Of a stretch of DNA of 21,671 nt, positions 1-7,253 are shown in pieces; the first letter of the stretch is position 1, and each line of letters begins with the position of its first letter. Both the position numbers and the translations under genes were made by a program. The DNA comes from a virus. The notes under the pieces are model-generated. The model made no database searches, was not told the origin of the DNA, and saw only the letters and a list, made by a program, of their open reading frames with translations. The stretch is from IMG/VR virus record IMGVR_UViG_3300021957_000369, positions 1-21,671 of that record. The stretch is one strand, 5' to 3'.

Positions 1-600
1 GAGTTCTTCTACTGAGTTTGCTAGTTTTAGTTCGCTTGTCTTGTCGTCTTTATAATACTTAAGACCTTCCATTACCGCTTCAACGAATGCGTTTGGTGCT
101 GATGGATCTGAAACAATATCAACTGTAACAAGTTCGAAATCCGAAACCAACTTGTCTCCATTATCACTATGAGACAAACTCCCTACTCCTCTTGTAGATA
201 CACCAAGGATCATACCATCGTCAATCAATGCTCTAGCAATCTGTCCTTTTGGTGTAGTTGCGATCTTTGCCTTACCTACACCTGTATTGCCATCCATATT
301 CAAATCCGTGATATAATGAGATACTCTATCCAAGTCAATTTGTATAGAAGACTCTGGGTGATTAAGTTCACCTGGGCATCCTACACCTCTCATCTTTTCC
401 TTCTTGAATGCTTCGATTGCTGTTTGTAGCATAGGAACTGGGTATATCCTCCCGTTGCGATTTAAAGTATCACCTTGCAAGAATGGCCCTTGAATGTAAA
501 GGTTCTTACCTATGACCTTACCTGAAGCATCGGTAACATCTTCCATCAAGGGTTTGATGTCTTGTGTGTCAGTAAATTCTCTAATACAGGTTAATTCCAT
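1..600 (-). CDS. 21: Prohead core protease, T4 gp21-like (C-terminus cut by window edge)
   Basis: Translating the minus strand from the ATG at 600 gives 200 residues open to the window edge, so only the C-terminal end is missing (T4 gp21 is about 212 residues). Visible family features are the NRNGRIYP segment near residues 47-54, the HPES motif with candidate catalytic His81, STRGVG with candidate nucleophile Ser135, and DIVSDPSAPNAF starting near residue 161. In T4 this serine-type protease sits inside the prohead, degrades the scaffold and trims capsid proteins before DNA packaging. A TATAAATA element lies 23 bases upstream and an AAGGAC ribosome site precedes the ATG. It follows the portal gene and a tiny gene, the same order as 20-67-68-21 in T4. 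The family call rests on motifs and gene order; the catalytic residues are assigned by pattern. Confidence 0.9.
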   Translation of the reverse strand, partial: MELTCIREFTDTQDIKPLMEDVTDASGKVIGKNLYIQGPFLQGDTLNRNGRIYPVPMLQTAIEAFKKEKMRGVGCPGELNHPESSIQIDLDRVSHYITDLNMDGNTGVGKAKIATTPKGQIARALIDDGMILGVSTRGVGSLSHSDNGDKLVSDFELVTVDIVSDPSAPNAFVEAVMEGLKYYKDDKTSELKLANSVEEL

Positions 601-622
601 GGTAAGTCCTTATGTTTAATAA

Positions 623-630
623 TATTTATA
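623..630 (-). promoter_or_regulatory. T4-type late promoter for gp21
   Basis: Exact TATAAATA on the minus strand. With T4 spacing (element at -13 to -6) transcription would start near 617, giving a leader of about 17 bases before the gp21 ATG at 600. Confidence 0.75.
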
Positions 631-632
631 TA

Positions 633-782
633 TTATTTATCGTTGAGATGGTCTGTGTATTCTTTCTTAGCCAAATCAACTCTTTTTTTCATGATGTGTT
701 CTTTGGCATATTGAAGGTCGATCTTCGCTTTTCTAAAATCTTCTTTCGCCAAATTATCTACCAATTTCTCTGTACTTTTCAT
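633..782 (-). CDS. Small charged protein at the gene 67/68 position (candidate prohead core protein)
   Basis: A 49-residue reading frame runs from ATG (782) to TAA (633). It starts MKSTEKLVDNLAKED and is rich in Lys, Asp and Glu, with a probable helical character and no membrane segment. A strong ribosome site (AAGGAG, six bases before the ATG) and its own TATAAATA at 805-812 show it is a real gene. It lies between portal and protease genes, where T4 has the small prohead-core genes 67 and 68. No sequence resemblance to gp67 or gp68 can be claimed by eye, so a role in the prohead core is inferred from position only. Confidence 0.8.
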   Translation of the reverse strand: MKSTEKLVDNLAKEDFRKAKIDLQYAKEHIMKKRVDLAKKEYTDHLNDK

Positions 783-804
783 AACATTCTCCTTAATTAT
801 TAAC

Positions 805-812
805 TATTTATA
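805..812 (-). promoter_or_regulatory. T4-type late promoter for the 49-residue gene
   Basis: Exact TATAAATA on the minus strand, overlapping the gp20 stop codon (808-810). It lies 23 bases upstream of the ATG at 782. Confidence 0.75.
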
Positions 813-2367
813 AACCGCCGCCACCGCCACCGTCTAATTCATCATCACCTTCTAACTTCTCTTTGTCGAGTAGTTCTCTATTCCTTCTCCAATCTTCATC
901 GGTCCATTTTAGGTAATGTTTAACTGCCATTTCCTTTGAGAATACATCACCAACGTAAGAAGAAACTGTTCCCCAATTGTTCAATCTAATCTCTTCAATC
1001 TTAGCTCTTTTCATTTCTTCAAAGAAATTATTTTTATTAAATTCGAACTTAAAATCTGTATCTTTTAGGTTATATTGGTCCCATAGGCCCTTGAGTTTTA
1101 GGTGCGTTTTATAAACGTCCCAGATGACCCTTTGTATCTTTCTTTTGATATGCGTAGTCATCTTAGAAAATTTCATTTCTTGCCAACTAATGTTATCTAC
1201 GTCCCCAACGTTATAGTTTTGGGAACCACTAGGAGTGTCCAATCTTCTATTATTAGGTATCTCCAACGCTCTATAGAGTTTCTCTAGGAAATAGTTCATG
1301 TCTGTGATCTCACCTAGATTCTCCCCACCTTGAAGAGTGTCTATCTCTGACGTATTGCCATCTGCTGGTTGGGTGAACCAATAGTCTTCAAGCATCGCCA
1401 TGATGTTGTTTTGTCCATCGATCTCACCAGTTGATGTGTTGTATAGTTTCTTTTGTCTATACGTTCTCATTAACTTCTGTACATATGCTTCTGCTTGTGC
1501 TTTAGGCATGTTGCCTGTTGCGATCTTAAAAACCCTTCTCTCTGGTGCTCTAACGATACGATAAATGATTACCGCTTCCTCAAGAAGTTGAAGTTGTCTC
1601 CATACCTTCTTAACTGATTCTAGATAAGACAACGTGTATATTTCCCCTGTCTCTGAGTTCTCTGCGTATTGATCCCAACTAGCATAAGACAATTGACTCT
1701 TAGGTATCTGTCCTAGAAGCCCACCTGTATTATAAATGTCTTTCACATTGAATGCGACAATTTCATCTCTATCATCTGACCAAACTGGAAAGATATTATC
1801 AGGTTTCAATCTTTTAACCCTCTTCAACCCCTCGTTCATCCTATCTGGGTTAACGATCTTCTCATATAATAATTCACCTGACACAAGAAAAGAAAGAATA
1901 GCATCTCTGCCTGTATCTTTAAAGTTTAGGAGTTCATCGAAAACATATCTCCATTCTTTTCTAAGGTTCTCTGTTTTATTAATGTTCCCCAAAATTCCTT
2001 CATTGAGAATTTCTAGTTTACCAACACTACCATCTATGTCATCGTAGTTCATCAACTCATCTGTGATCATACTAAGAGCATACTTGATCTCTGGGTAATC
2101 CGCCATCATCCTATAAAGACGAAGTTTTTGTGTTTTTGTAGGTTCGTCGTGGTTCAAATACCTACGCATATTCCCATAAAATTGAGCACCTACGATATCT
2201 GCGTTATCCCCTTGGGCAGCCATTGCGATATCTTTATCCGCAAGACCATACCCTTTGTCTTTCTTACTATCTTCGTAGTCAATATGCCCAAAAACATCTG
2301 TGACTTTTTTCAACCATTCAGGTTTTCCGTCGATGTTGGGATTTAAATTAAAACCAAATAATGCCAT
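808..2367 (-). CDS. 20: Portal vertex protein, T4 gp20-like
   Basis: A protein of 519 residues, close to T4 gp20 (524). It matches the gp20 pattern: a segment ELLYEKIVNP then KRVKRLKPDNIFPV in the first half, then RAPERRVFKIATGNMPKAQA (about residues 273-292), then a tyrosine-rich stretch ending YNTSTGEI and a DYWFTQPADG segment before LQGGENLGEITDM. Portal dodecamers occupy one capsid vertex, nucleate prohead assembly, and serve as the DNA channel and terminase docking site. The start ATG is preceded by AAAGGC and a TATAAATA. The C-terminus ends in an acidic stretch and six glycines (DDELDGGGGGGL), probably a flexible tail. The downstream 49-residue gene begins 25 bases after the stop. Confidence 0.95.
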   Translation of the reverse strand: MALFGFNLNPNIDGKPEWLKKVTDVFGHIDYEDSKKDKGYGLADKDIAMAAQGDNADIVGAQFYGNMRRYLNHDEPTKTQKLRLYRMMADYPEIKYALSMITDELMNYDDIDGSVGKLEILNEGILGNINKTENLRKEWRYVFDELLNFKDTGRDAILSFLVSGELLYEKIVNPDRMNEGLKRVKRLKPDNIFPVWSDDRDEIVAFNVKDIYNTGGLLGQIPKSQLSYASWDQYAENSETGEIYTLSYLESVKKVWRQLQLLEEAVIIYRIVRAPERRVFKIATGNMPKAQAEAYVQKLMRTYRQKKLYNTSTGEIDGQNNIMAMLEDYWFTQPADGNTSEIDTLQGGENLGEITDMNYFLEKLYRALEIPNNRRLDTPSGSQNYNVGDVDNISWQEMKFSKMTTHIKRKIQRVIWDVYKTHLKLKGLWDQYNLKDTDFKFEFNKNNFFEEMKRAKIEEIRLNNWGTVSSYVGDVFSKEMAVKHYLKWTDEDWRRNRELLDKEKLEGDDELDGGGGGGL

Positions 2368-2390
2368 AATGTGTGCCTTTATTACCTATG

Positions 2391-2398
2391 TATTTATA
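2391..2398 (-). promoter_or_regulatory. T4-type late promoter for gp20
   Basis: Exact TATAAATA on the minus strand, 23 bases upstream of the gp20 ATG. It overlaps the 3' end of the gp4 gene, so gp20 can be transcribed alone or by read-through. Confidence 0.75.
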
Positions 2399-2825
2399 TT
2401 ATATCCTTTTCCGTCAAAACTTTGAACTCCCAACCCTTCTTTTTACAATAACCTTCGGCGGCTTCCCATTTAGCCATATTTTTACTAAAAGTCAGTTGTT
2501 CATATATCATAGTTTTTTGGCTTTTCTTTTGTGATTTTCTTGGTGGTAACGTTTCTCTGTGGGGTTTTATTTCTATAACTTGTTTTTTGTCGTCTTCCCA
2601 TACTATCAAGAAGTCTGGGAAATATCTATGAGTCTTTCCTCTAAACGTATAAGGTATAATAACGCACTCTGAACACCATCCTTTTACCTTTTCGTGATTA
2701 TCTAGATAACTAGCGAAGGACTTTTCCCAAGACGACCTAAATATAACTGCTTTTTTTCCTATATACTTTTCTTTATTCTTTACAGTATATACACCCTGTC
2801 TAAATTTATGTTTATTGTTTGCCAC
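2394..2825 (-). CDS. 4: Head completion protein, T4 gp4-like (PD-(D/E)XK nuclease fold)
   Basis: The 143-residue protein matches the gp4 family: YIGKKAVIFRSSWEKSF (about 21-37), VKGWCSECVIIPY (47-59), YFPDFLIVW (68-76), IEIKPHRE (84-91) and a late KWEAAEGYCKKKGWEF (119-134). Asp71, Glu85 and Lys87 form a PD-(D/E)XK-like arrangement, so nuclease activity is plausible. In T4, gp4 acts after DNA packaging to finish heads before tail joining. The start is GTG at 2825, since no ATG lies in frame near the N-terminus. The frame overlaps the upstream gene by 14 bases and has no clear late promoter, so it is probably translated by coupling from the preceding gene. Confidence 0.85.
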   Translation of the reverse strand: MANNKHKFRQGVYTVKNKEKYIGKKAVIFRSSWEKSFASYLDNHEKVKGWCSECVIIPYTFRGKTHRYFPDFLIVWEDDKKQVIEIKPHRETLPPRKSQKKSQKTMIYEQLTFSKNMAKWEAAEGYCKKKGWEFKVLTEKDII

Positions 2826-3390
2826 GACGAATTGGTTTCTTTTTCTTATCTTCTAAAGGTTTCTTGTAAATAGCAACATTCCCCGAACTAGTCATGCCAT
2901 CCGTGGTTACTGCTCCGCCATCCGCTGTTACCCCATTACCAGGGACTCCTTCTTCGTTCATATAAGATACGCATTGAGATTCGAAATACTTAGAAACGTG
3001 ACCCTTGATGTAATTAATATCTGGATGTCTTGCCCTCCTCATCTTCTTCACTCCATCGGGTAGTTTAGATAGAATCATCTCTGCTCTAAAATCACCACAG
3101 TCATCACAAAGATTGCCTTCTGTGTCAAATCCTTCGACTGCTATGATGAAATTAAATGGAGCATTCAATACCGTTTCGTTAGTTGCTTCTGTGAAAGGAC
3201 AACTAGCATACCTAATAAAAAGAACCCCATTGCCATATTCCGACGTATCGAAATCTGCTTTTAAGAATCTTTCTCCTAATTTAGATCTCAATCCTTCTTT
3301 GAAGTGATTTACAAGATCGTTCGCATTGGTTATCTCTTGGAACCCTTGCAATGTTTCTATCTTTTCGTTCAATTTATCTAAAATACTCAT
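2812..3390 (-). CDS. Uncharacterised late protein upstream of gp4
   Basis: A 192-residue protein starting MSILDKLNEKIETLQGF. The ATG at 3390 is preferred over an in-frame GTG seven codons earlier, because an AAAAGGT ribosome site sits just before the ATG and overlaps the GTG reading. There is no signal peptide or membrane segment. The middle (residues ~50-125) looks like a folded alpha/beta domain with several Cys, including CDDCGDF. The C-terminus has a Gly/Thr/Ala-rich linker and then a strongly basic tail (KKKKPIRRGKQ). It shares a late transcript with gp4 and overlaps it. In T4 the neighbours of gene 4 are genes 2, 3 and 53, but I cannot match this protein to any of them, so a head or neck role is only inferred from position. 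Confidence 0.75.
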   Translation of the reverse strand: MSILDKLNEKIETLQGFQEITNANDLVNHFKEGLRSKLGERFLKADFDTSEYGNGVLFIRYASCPFTEATNETVLNAPFNFIIAVEGFDTEGNLCDDCGDFRAEMILSKLPDGVKKMRRARHPDINYIKGHVSKYFESQCVSYMNEEGVPGNGVTADGGAVTTDGMTSSGNVAIYKKPLEDKKKKPIRRGKQ

Positions 3391-3414
3391 GCTTTTACCT
3401 TTTAGGATCACTTT

Positions 3415-3422
3415 TATTTATA
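3415..3422 (-). promoter_or_regulatory. T4-type late promoter for the 2812-3390 and gp4 operon
   Basis: Exact TATAAATA on the minus strand, 25 bases upstream of the ATG at 3390. It lies a few bases from the plus-strand promoter of the RNase H gene, so late and early/middle transcription diverge here. Confidence 0.75.
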
Positions 3423-3426
3423 AAAT

Positions 3427-3459
3427 AGCATTTGACGTTCTTTTTTTACGTGCTATAAT
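3427..3459 (+). promoter_or_regulatory. Sigma70-like promoter for RNase H
   Basis: TTGACG (3432-3437), a 16-base spacer and TATAAT (3454-3459) preceded by TGC, making an extended -10. The bases before the -35 read AGCAT. The same AGCAYTT start, 16-base spacer and TATAAT-like -10 occur at 14924-14956 and 18867-18901. Confidence 0.75.
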
Positions 3460-3484
3460 ATTATAATACGTTAAGGTGATTATT

Positions 3485-4531
3485 ATGGATAATGGAAGAA
3501 AAACTACTGTAGTATTAGACAGTTCCCATCATGGGTTTAGGATGCTTGCTGTGTGTCGAAAGGAAGATACAGAGGAAGAAGCATTCCAAATGTGGAAGTA
3601 CAAATACCTTAATGGCATCTTCCAATACATCGACAAATTTAATGCAGACGAATTCATAATTGCCTTAGACTCTAGAAAGAATTGGAGAAAAAAGGTTTTC
3701 CCTTATTATAAAGGTGTTAGGAAAATCAAACGTGATGCTGACGAATCAGCGGATGAAGGATGGTTTTGTTTTCAAAATTACTTCGATATGTACGAGAAAT
3801 TCATGGAAGATTTGACAAGCAATCTCCCTTTCAAGTCATTGGAAATAGAATTCGCAGAAGCGGATGATATAGCAGGAGTCCTTTGTACACATGAAAAACT
3901 AAAGGGCCATAATAAGATTTTCGTCACTGTAGACCAAGACTACATACAATTAATGCAAAATCCCTTGACAAAAATTTATAATCCCATGAAGCATGAGTTT
4001 ATGAAGAGTGACAACCCTAAACACGATTTATTAAAGAAGATCGTTCTAGGAGACAAAGGAGATCATGTCCCTTCCATTCAAGATAAGCATAAATTTAAAC
4101 CAGAGTTTCTAGAATATTGTATCAATGAAGGAATTGCTAAAAACGAAAGCAACGCAAAGATCAAACTAGAAAACGATGAGGATTTGCTCTTGACCCACGA
4201 ACTTGAGTTCATGAGGAAATATGGCATTAAACCTTCAAGAGTAACCAAGTTCTCCGCTAAACTAGCAAACTCCCTAATAGAAGATAATAAATTAATGGAG
4301 CATTTAGCTACTGACCCCGAATTAAAAAGGAAGTTTTTGAGAAATAATAAGATTGTTAATCTTACTTCTCAACCAAAAGAGATCAAAGCTAAGATACTAG
4401 AAGAATACGATAATACAGAAATCAAAGCAGGATTAAAAAATCTATTCGATTTCTTCATTAAACACAACTTTAATGAGTTTATGGAAGAAACCGTTAGAAT
4501 TGGTGATATATTAGAACCGCTTTGTGATTAG
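3485..4531 (+). CDS. rnh: RNase H / 5'-3' flap exonuclease, T4 Rnh-like
   Basis: A 348-residue protein of the FEN/5'-nuclease family, longer than T4 RNase H (305) mainly in the C-terminal half. Acidic metal-site motifs are visible: VVLDSSHH near residue 10, LDSRKNWRKKVFPYYKGVR (about 62-80), EADD (125-128), VDQDY (149-153) and GDKGDHVPS (189-197). The family removes RNA primers and adjacent DNA from lagging-strand fragments. The ATG at 3485 is chosen over an in-frame GTG at 3476 because the GTG lies inside the TTAAGGTG ribosome site. The gene is a plus-strand island between minus-strand late genes, and its 3' end overlaps the convergent gene by 4 bases. Its sigma70-like promoter suits early or middle expression. 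Confidence 0.92.
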   Translation: MDNGRKTTVVLDSSHHGFRMLAVCRKEDTEEEAFQMWKYKYLNGIFQYIDKFNADEFIIALDSRKNWRKKVFPYYKGVRKIKRDADESADEGWFCFQNYFDMYEKFMEDLTSNLPFKSLEIEFAEADDIAGVLCTHEKLKGHNKIFVTVDQDYIQLMQNPLTKIYNPMKHEFMKSDNPKHDLLKKIVLGDKGDHVPSIQDKHKFKPEFLEYCINEGIAKNESNAKIKLENDEDLLLTHELEFMRKYGIKPSRVTKFSAKLANSLIEDNKLMEHLATDPELKRKFLRNNKIVNLTSQPKEIKAKILEEYDNTEIKAGLKNLFDFFIKHNFNEFMEETVRIGDILEPLCD

Positions 4532-4956
4532 AAATCTGAAGTATTATCTTTCACAATTGCATCGAGGTCATCTTTAGCTTCGCTAGCACCTCTCGCAATA
4601 TCCTTATCACTATTATTAATTAATTCTTTACCTTCTGGTTTCACGCTAGAGATTCTCCAAAAACCCCCATCTTTACCATGGGTCATATAAAGAAGGTACA
4701 ATACGTAAGCTGCTTTTTGTTTGATCTTTGGGTCTTTGACTTTCCTAATTATTAATCTTAATCTTTCTAGAAGTTTAGGATCAGAGACAAAAATCTTAAC
4801 AAAGTCATGCTGTACATCAGACTTCTTAAGTAGTTTTTTAGCACCTTGTTCTTTCTTATGTGCTTTCATTGCACCTTTTTTAGAGAAAAACAATTCATCT
4901 AAAAATTGAGCATCTTCTTGATGCTGTTCTACAAGATTGACGTATTCTTGTTTCAT
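4528..4956 (-). CDS. Uncharacterised Lys-rich protein
   Basis: A 142-residue protein beginning MKQEYVNLVEQHQEDAQF, with a Lys-rich helical first half, a LLYMTHGKDGGFWRIS segment near residues 88-103 and an acidic C-terminus. No family is recognised. An AAGGTC ribosome site precedes the ATG. It is the second gene of an operon, 8 bases after the 187-residue gene, and has no promoter of its own. Its stop overlaps the RNase H stop by 4 bases on the other strand. Helical content and lack of a signal peptide suggest a cytoplasmic or virion-internal protein, but no function can be assigned. Confidence 0.75.
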   Translation of the reverse strand: MKQEYVNLVEQHQEDAQFLDELFFSKKGAMKAHKKEQGAKKLLKKSDVQHDFVKIFVSDPKLLERLRLIIRKVKDPKIKQKAAYVLYLLYMTHGKDGGFWRISSVKPEGKELINNSDKDIARGASEAKDDLDAIVKDNTSDF

Positions 4957-4964
4957 GATTGACC

Positions 4965-5528
4965 TTATTTCTTAGGGGAGATATAAAGGTATCTACGTCC
5001 TGTGGAATCATCTTGTACGTAGAAACGTTCTAGTTTCTTTTGTCTAATAAGATTTCTTCCATCTTCACCTAGATATTGCCTCCAATGCTGTCCTCTTTGT
5101 CTATGGATCAAGTTAGCATACGCATCTTCTGTGACAACAATAACTGGCAAACCATCAGTCTCTACTTCAAAAGAAGCAATCGCATTTTCGATGAGGTTTT
5201 TCTCTTCGTCGTGATGCTTGTACTCGATAACAATATTATTTGTAGTATCTTCGTTGATTACTTTGTCAAACTTTTTAGGATCTTCTCTATAAAACTCAAC
5301 ACCTTCTAGAAGTTGCGATCCTTTTTCTGTGATAGAATAATTACGATAGTCCTTTTCGGCATATCCTTCTTTCACTAAAAGTTGGAATTGCTCGTATTGC
5401 TCAATGCCTTCGAAATTAAGAACTTGGGATTCTTCTGAATTCTCCAAGATGACCAAAAAATCTCTCACGTCTTCTGAGATACCTTGGATTGTTTTCGCAC
5501 TTTCTTTTAAAAACTCTTGCTTCTTCAT
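4965..5528 (-). CDS. Uncharacterised protein with a winged-helix-like segment
   Basis: A 187-residue protein. Residues ~45-75 read FQLLVKEGYAEKDYRNYSIT followed by EKGSQLLEG, which resembles the recognition helix and wing of winged-helix proteins (L...GY......Y.IT..G..LL). The C-terminal third is basic and aromatic (QRGQHWRQYLGEDGRNLIRQ). This could be a DNA-binding protein, but the match is by pattern only. The ATG at 5528 has an AAAGGC ribosome site and a TATAAATA promoter about 53 bases upstream, leaving a leader longer than at most late genes here. It heads a two-gene operon with the 142-residue protein. Confidence 0.75.
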   Translation of the reverse strand: MKKQEFLKESAKTIQGISEDVRDFLVILENSEESQVLNFEGIEQYEQFQLLVKEGYAEKDYRNYSITEKGSQLLEGVEFYREDPKKFDKVINEDTTNNIVIEYKHHDEEKNLIENAIASFEVETDGLPVIVVTEDAYANLIHRQRGQHWRQYLGEDGRNLIRQKKLERFYVQDDSTGRRYLYISPKK

Positions 5529-5580
5529 ATGATTACTGCCTTTATAGGTGTTGCCGACCGCAAACTGCGATTTCTAATGT

Positions 5581-5588
5581 TATTTATA
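5581..5588 (-). promoter_or_regulatory. T4-type late promoter for the 187- and 142-residue genes
   Basis: Exact TATAAATA on the minus strand, immediately after the stop codon of the 132-residue gene. The predicted leader is about 47 bases and contains a short CGCA/TGCG hairpin. Confidence 0.7.
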
Positions 5589-5590
5589 TT

Positions 5591-5989
5591 TTATAGAAAT
5601 GGTTTTAGACTTACGATCTCACTGGACCCATATTTATCATATGTTATGATGCCATCAAAACCTAATTTAGCCAAGTGTTTAGACAATGCTTTGCCTTTCT
5701 TGCCATATTCTTTATATAGTCTCATCTTCCAACTATTATCATCATACACATTGCCTTCCTTTGCGTTTAAAGGCAACACCAAAGGATTATTGAACGTCAT
5801 TGTGCCTGATTCATACCCAGGAAAATCGGTCTTTCCTTGGGTCACATAGATCCCTTGAGGTTCTATCTTTTGTTGGTATGGATCGTTGGGGATGTTTTTA
5901 GGGGAGGGTTCCGTGTTTCTTGAATACTCGAATGTCGCAGGTTTCCCTGTCTCAAACTCAATAGATTCAAAGAACTTAGAAAATTTCAT
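5591..5989 (-). CDS. Possible ADP-ribosyltransferase-fold protein (ART-PolyVal-like)
   Basis: A 132-residue protein. The stretch GIYVTQGKTDFPGY (47-60), then NNPLVLPL (67-74), a Trp about 13 residues later, then LAKLGFDGIITYD (106-118) and SEIVSLKP (122-129), resembles the C-terminal half of phage ART-like domains, which show a NPL strand, a late GYDGI strand and a closing E-V-V/I strand. The N-terminal NAD-binding HGT-type motif of that fold is not evident, so it may be short or degenerate. It overlaps the upstream gene by ATGA (4 bases) and is the last gene of a three-gene late operon. T4 phages encode ADP-ribosyltransferases (Alt, ModA, ModB) that modify host proteins, but this protein does not resemble them by eye. 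Confidence 0.45.
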   Translation of the reverse strand: MKFSKFFESIEFETGKPATFEYSRNTEPSPKNIPNDPYQQKIEPQGIYVTQGKTDFPGYESGTMTFNNPLVLPLNAKEGNVYDDNSWKMRLYKEYGKKGKALSKHLAKLGFDGIITYDKYGSSEIVSLKPFL

Positions 5990-6237
5990 GATTGATCGTC
6001 GTAAGTTGTGTTCTCAATGATTTCATATTTGAAAACTTCTGGATCAACATTGGTGTCACCTACACCACCATCTCTTGCTACAGTCTCTGCGCAATGGAAG
6101 TCGATGATTTCCTCTGAGGCACCAGACATAGCAGGAGGGGAACCAGAAATGGTTAGAATCTCAGGTAAGTCGTCTACACCTTTCCATTCTGGTATAGGAT
6201 CATCTACCGTGAGAGTAATGGTAGATGTTATTGCCAT
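5986..6237 (-). CDS. Small uncharacterised acidic protein
   Basis: An 83-residue acidic protein, MAITSTITLTVDDPIPEWKG at its start, with a beta-strand-like N-terminus and two Pro-rich turns. No family is recognised. Its ATG shares a base with the TAA of the gene before it (TAATG), and its stop forms ATGA with the next start. Such tight packing shows it is translated as part of the 6584-5591 operon. A structural or accessory role is possible only by context. Confidence 0.7.
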   Translation of the reverse strand: MAITSTITLTVDDPIPEWKGVDDLPEILTISGSPPAMSGASEEIIDFHCAETVARDGGVGDTNVDPEVFKYEIIENTTYDDQS

Positions 6238-6584
6238 TAGAAATTTCCGAGGATCGTCTTAACTCTAGTTAGAATAGATTCTGGATCTGTAGTTAAATCA
6301 CCTTCAAGAAGTTCTTTCACTACTTGAAGACCACCAATCACTTTCATTTTGTTTTCTTCAGTGAGTTGCGTTTGAGCTACTGGTTTATTACCCAAAGAAG
6401 GAGTTCCTAGTTCGCCTTCGATTTGCGAGAATGCTCTTAGGTGATTAGTAACACTATTGTTATCATTAACCAACTTCTTCACACCTTGATTAGACTCATT
6501 CAAACTCTTTTCACTATAAATGCCTTTCTCAGGAACTTGTTGCATTTTCCTCATAATACTCGACATAGATTCTTTATTACTCAT
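6237..6584 (-). CDS. Uncharacterised protein, first gene of a late operon
   Basis: A 115-residue, probably helical protein with a Gln/Lys-rich N-terminus (MSNKESMSSIMRKMQQVPEK) and a C-terminal helix (LLEGDLTTDPESILTRVKTI). No family is recognised. A very strong ribosome site (AAAAGGAGAGG) precedes the ATG, and a TATAAATA lies 20 bases upstream of the start. The next two genes follow by 1-base and 4-base overlaps. Confidence 0.75.
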   Translation of the reverse strand: MSNKESMSSIMRKMQQVPEKGIYSEKSLNESNQGVKKLVNDNNSVTNHLRAFSQIEGELGTPSLGNKPVAQTQLTEENKMKVIGGLQVVKELLEGDLTTDPESILTRVKTILGNF

Positions 6585-6603
6585 AACACCTCTCCTTTTA
6601 ACA

Positions 6604-6611
6604 TATTTATA
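6604..6611 (-). promoter_or_regulatory. T4-type late promoter for the 6584-5591 operon
   Basis: Exact TATAAATA on the minus strand, 20 bases upstream of the ATG at 6584 and just downstream of the GIY-YIG-like gene's stop. Confidence 0.75.
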
Positions 6612-6612
6612 T

Positions 6613-7002
6613 TTATTTTCTCACTCTTACTCTAAGATTGACAATCTCGTTGTAACATTGAGGATCATAGATATTATCTATTATAAGTTTTGTTTCTTCT
6701 ATTTTTAGATCTGTCTTTGATTTATGGAAACTCAAAATCTCAAAAGAATAATTATCTTTGTTCTCTTGAATGGACTCTGATATTACACCTGACGAACTAC
6801 AGTACGATCTCCAATTAGAATCTTTAGTTACCTTTCTCTTTCTTTTCTTCCCCTTTAGAGGAGGTTTTGAAATGGTAGAGAATAGTTGCTTACAGCCAAT
6901 ATAAAACTTACCATCTGCGTTATCTGTTATACGATAGACAAACCCTATCGATTCTTCTGGTATTTCATTTGGGTGCTTCGCCCAATGACCCCAATCTATC
7001 AA
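6613..7002 (-). CDS. GIY-YIG nuclease-like protein
   Basis: A 129-residue protein. GFVYRITDNADGKFYIGCKQ (20-39) is a GIY-YIG module (FVY ... YIG). It is followed by a Lys/Arg-rich loop, SNWRSYCSSSG and an EETK helix, then CYNEIVNLRVRVRK, the layout of a short phage GIY-YIG family with conserved Tyr, Arg/Lys, Glu and Asn. Such proteins are nucleases; whether this one is a homing enzyme or a phage-core nuclease is unknown. It lacks the long C-terminal DNA-recognition region seen at 11914-12795. The start is TTG (7002), overlapping the upstream TGA as TTGA; no in-frame ATG precedes the motif. It is the last gene of the operon from 9275. Confidence 0.75.
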   Translation of the reverse strand: MIDWGHWAKHPNEIPEESIGFVYRITDNADGKFYIGCKQLFSTISKPPLKGKKRKRKVTKDSNWRSYCSSSGVISESIQENKDNYSFEILSFHKSKTDLKIEETKLIIDNIYDPQCYNEIVNLRVRVRK

Positions 7003-7253
7003 TGAATCGACTCTAACTTATCGTAATATCTTGGGTCTTCAGTTAAATGATCCATGACTATTTCTAAAACACTCTTCACATCTTGAGTGTGTTCCATTTC
7101 AACTTTAATACCTTTGATTACTTGGTCTGGTATGAATTGCTCGATATCCTTTCCGTCACCAAAACCACCAACTAATTTTTCTCTTTCTAGGTCTGGATGA
7201 CCATCTTCGAAAAGACTCTCTAGTTTTTTATCAAAGTTCGAGTCCACCTTCAT
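6999..7253 (-). CDS. DUF5661-like small protein
   Basis: An 84-residue protein starting MKVDSNFDKKLESLFEDG. The C-terminal half FIPDQVIKGIKVEMEHTQDV, then IVMDHLTEDPRYYDKLESI, fits the DUF5661 signature (GhxVExEHT.d ... IAxDHLxExPxYYxxL) seen in small phage and bacterial proteins of unknown role. The ATG at 7253 is preferred over one 11 codons upstream because a GGTGAGG ribosome site precedes it. The gene overlaps the end of the 405-residue gene by 23 bases, so translation is probably coupled. Confidence 0.65.
   Translation of the reverse strand: MKVDSNFDKKLESLFEDGHPDLEREKLVGGFGDGKDIEQFIPDQVIKGIKVEMEHTQDVKSVLEIVMDHLTEDPRYYDKLESIH

Noticed and set aside
612-803. Plus-strand reading frame of 63 residues
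   Set aside because: It is antisense to the 49-residue gene, which has a strong ribosome site and late promoter.
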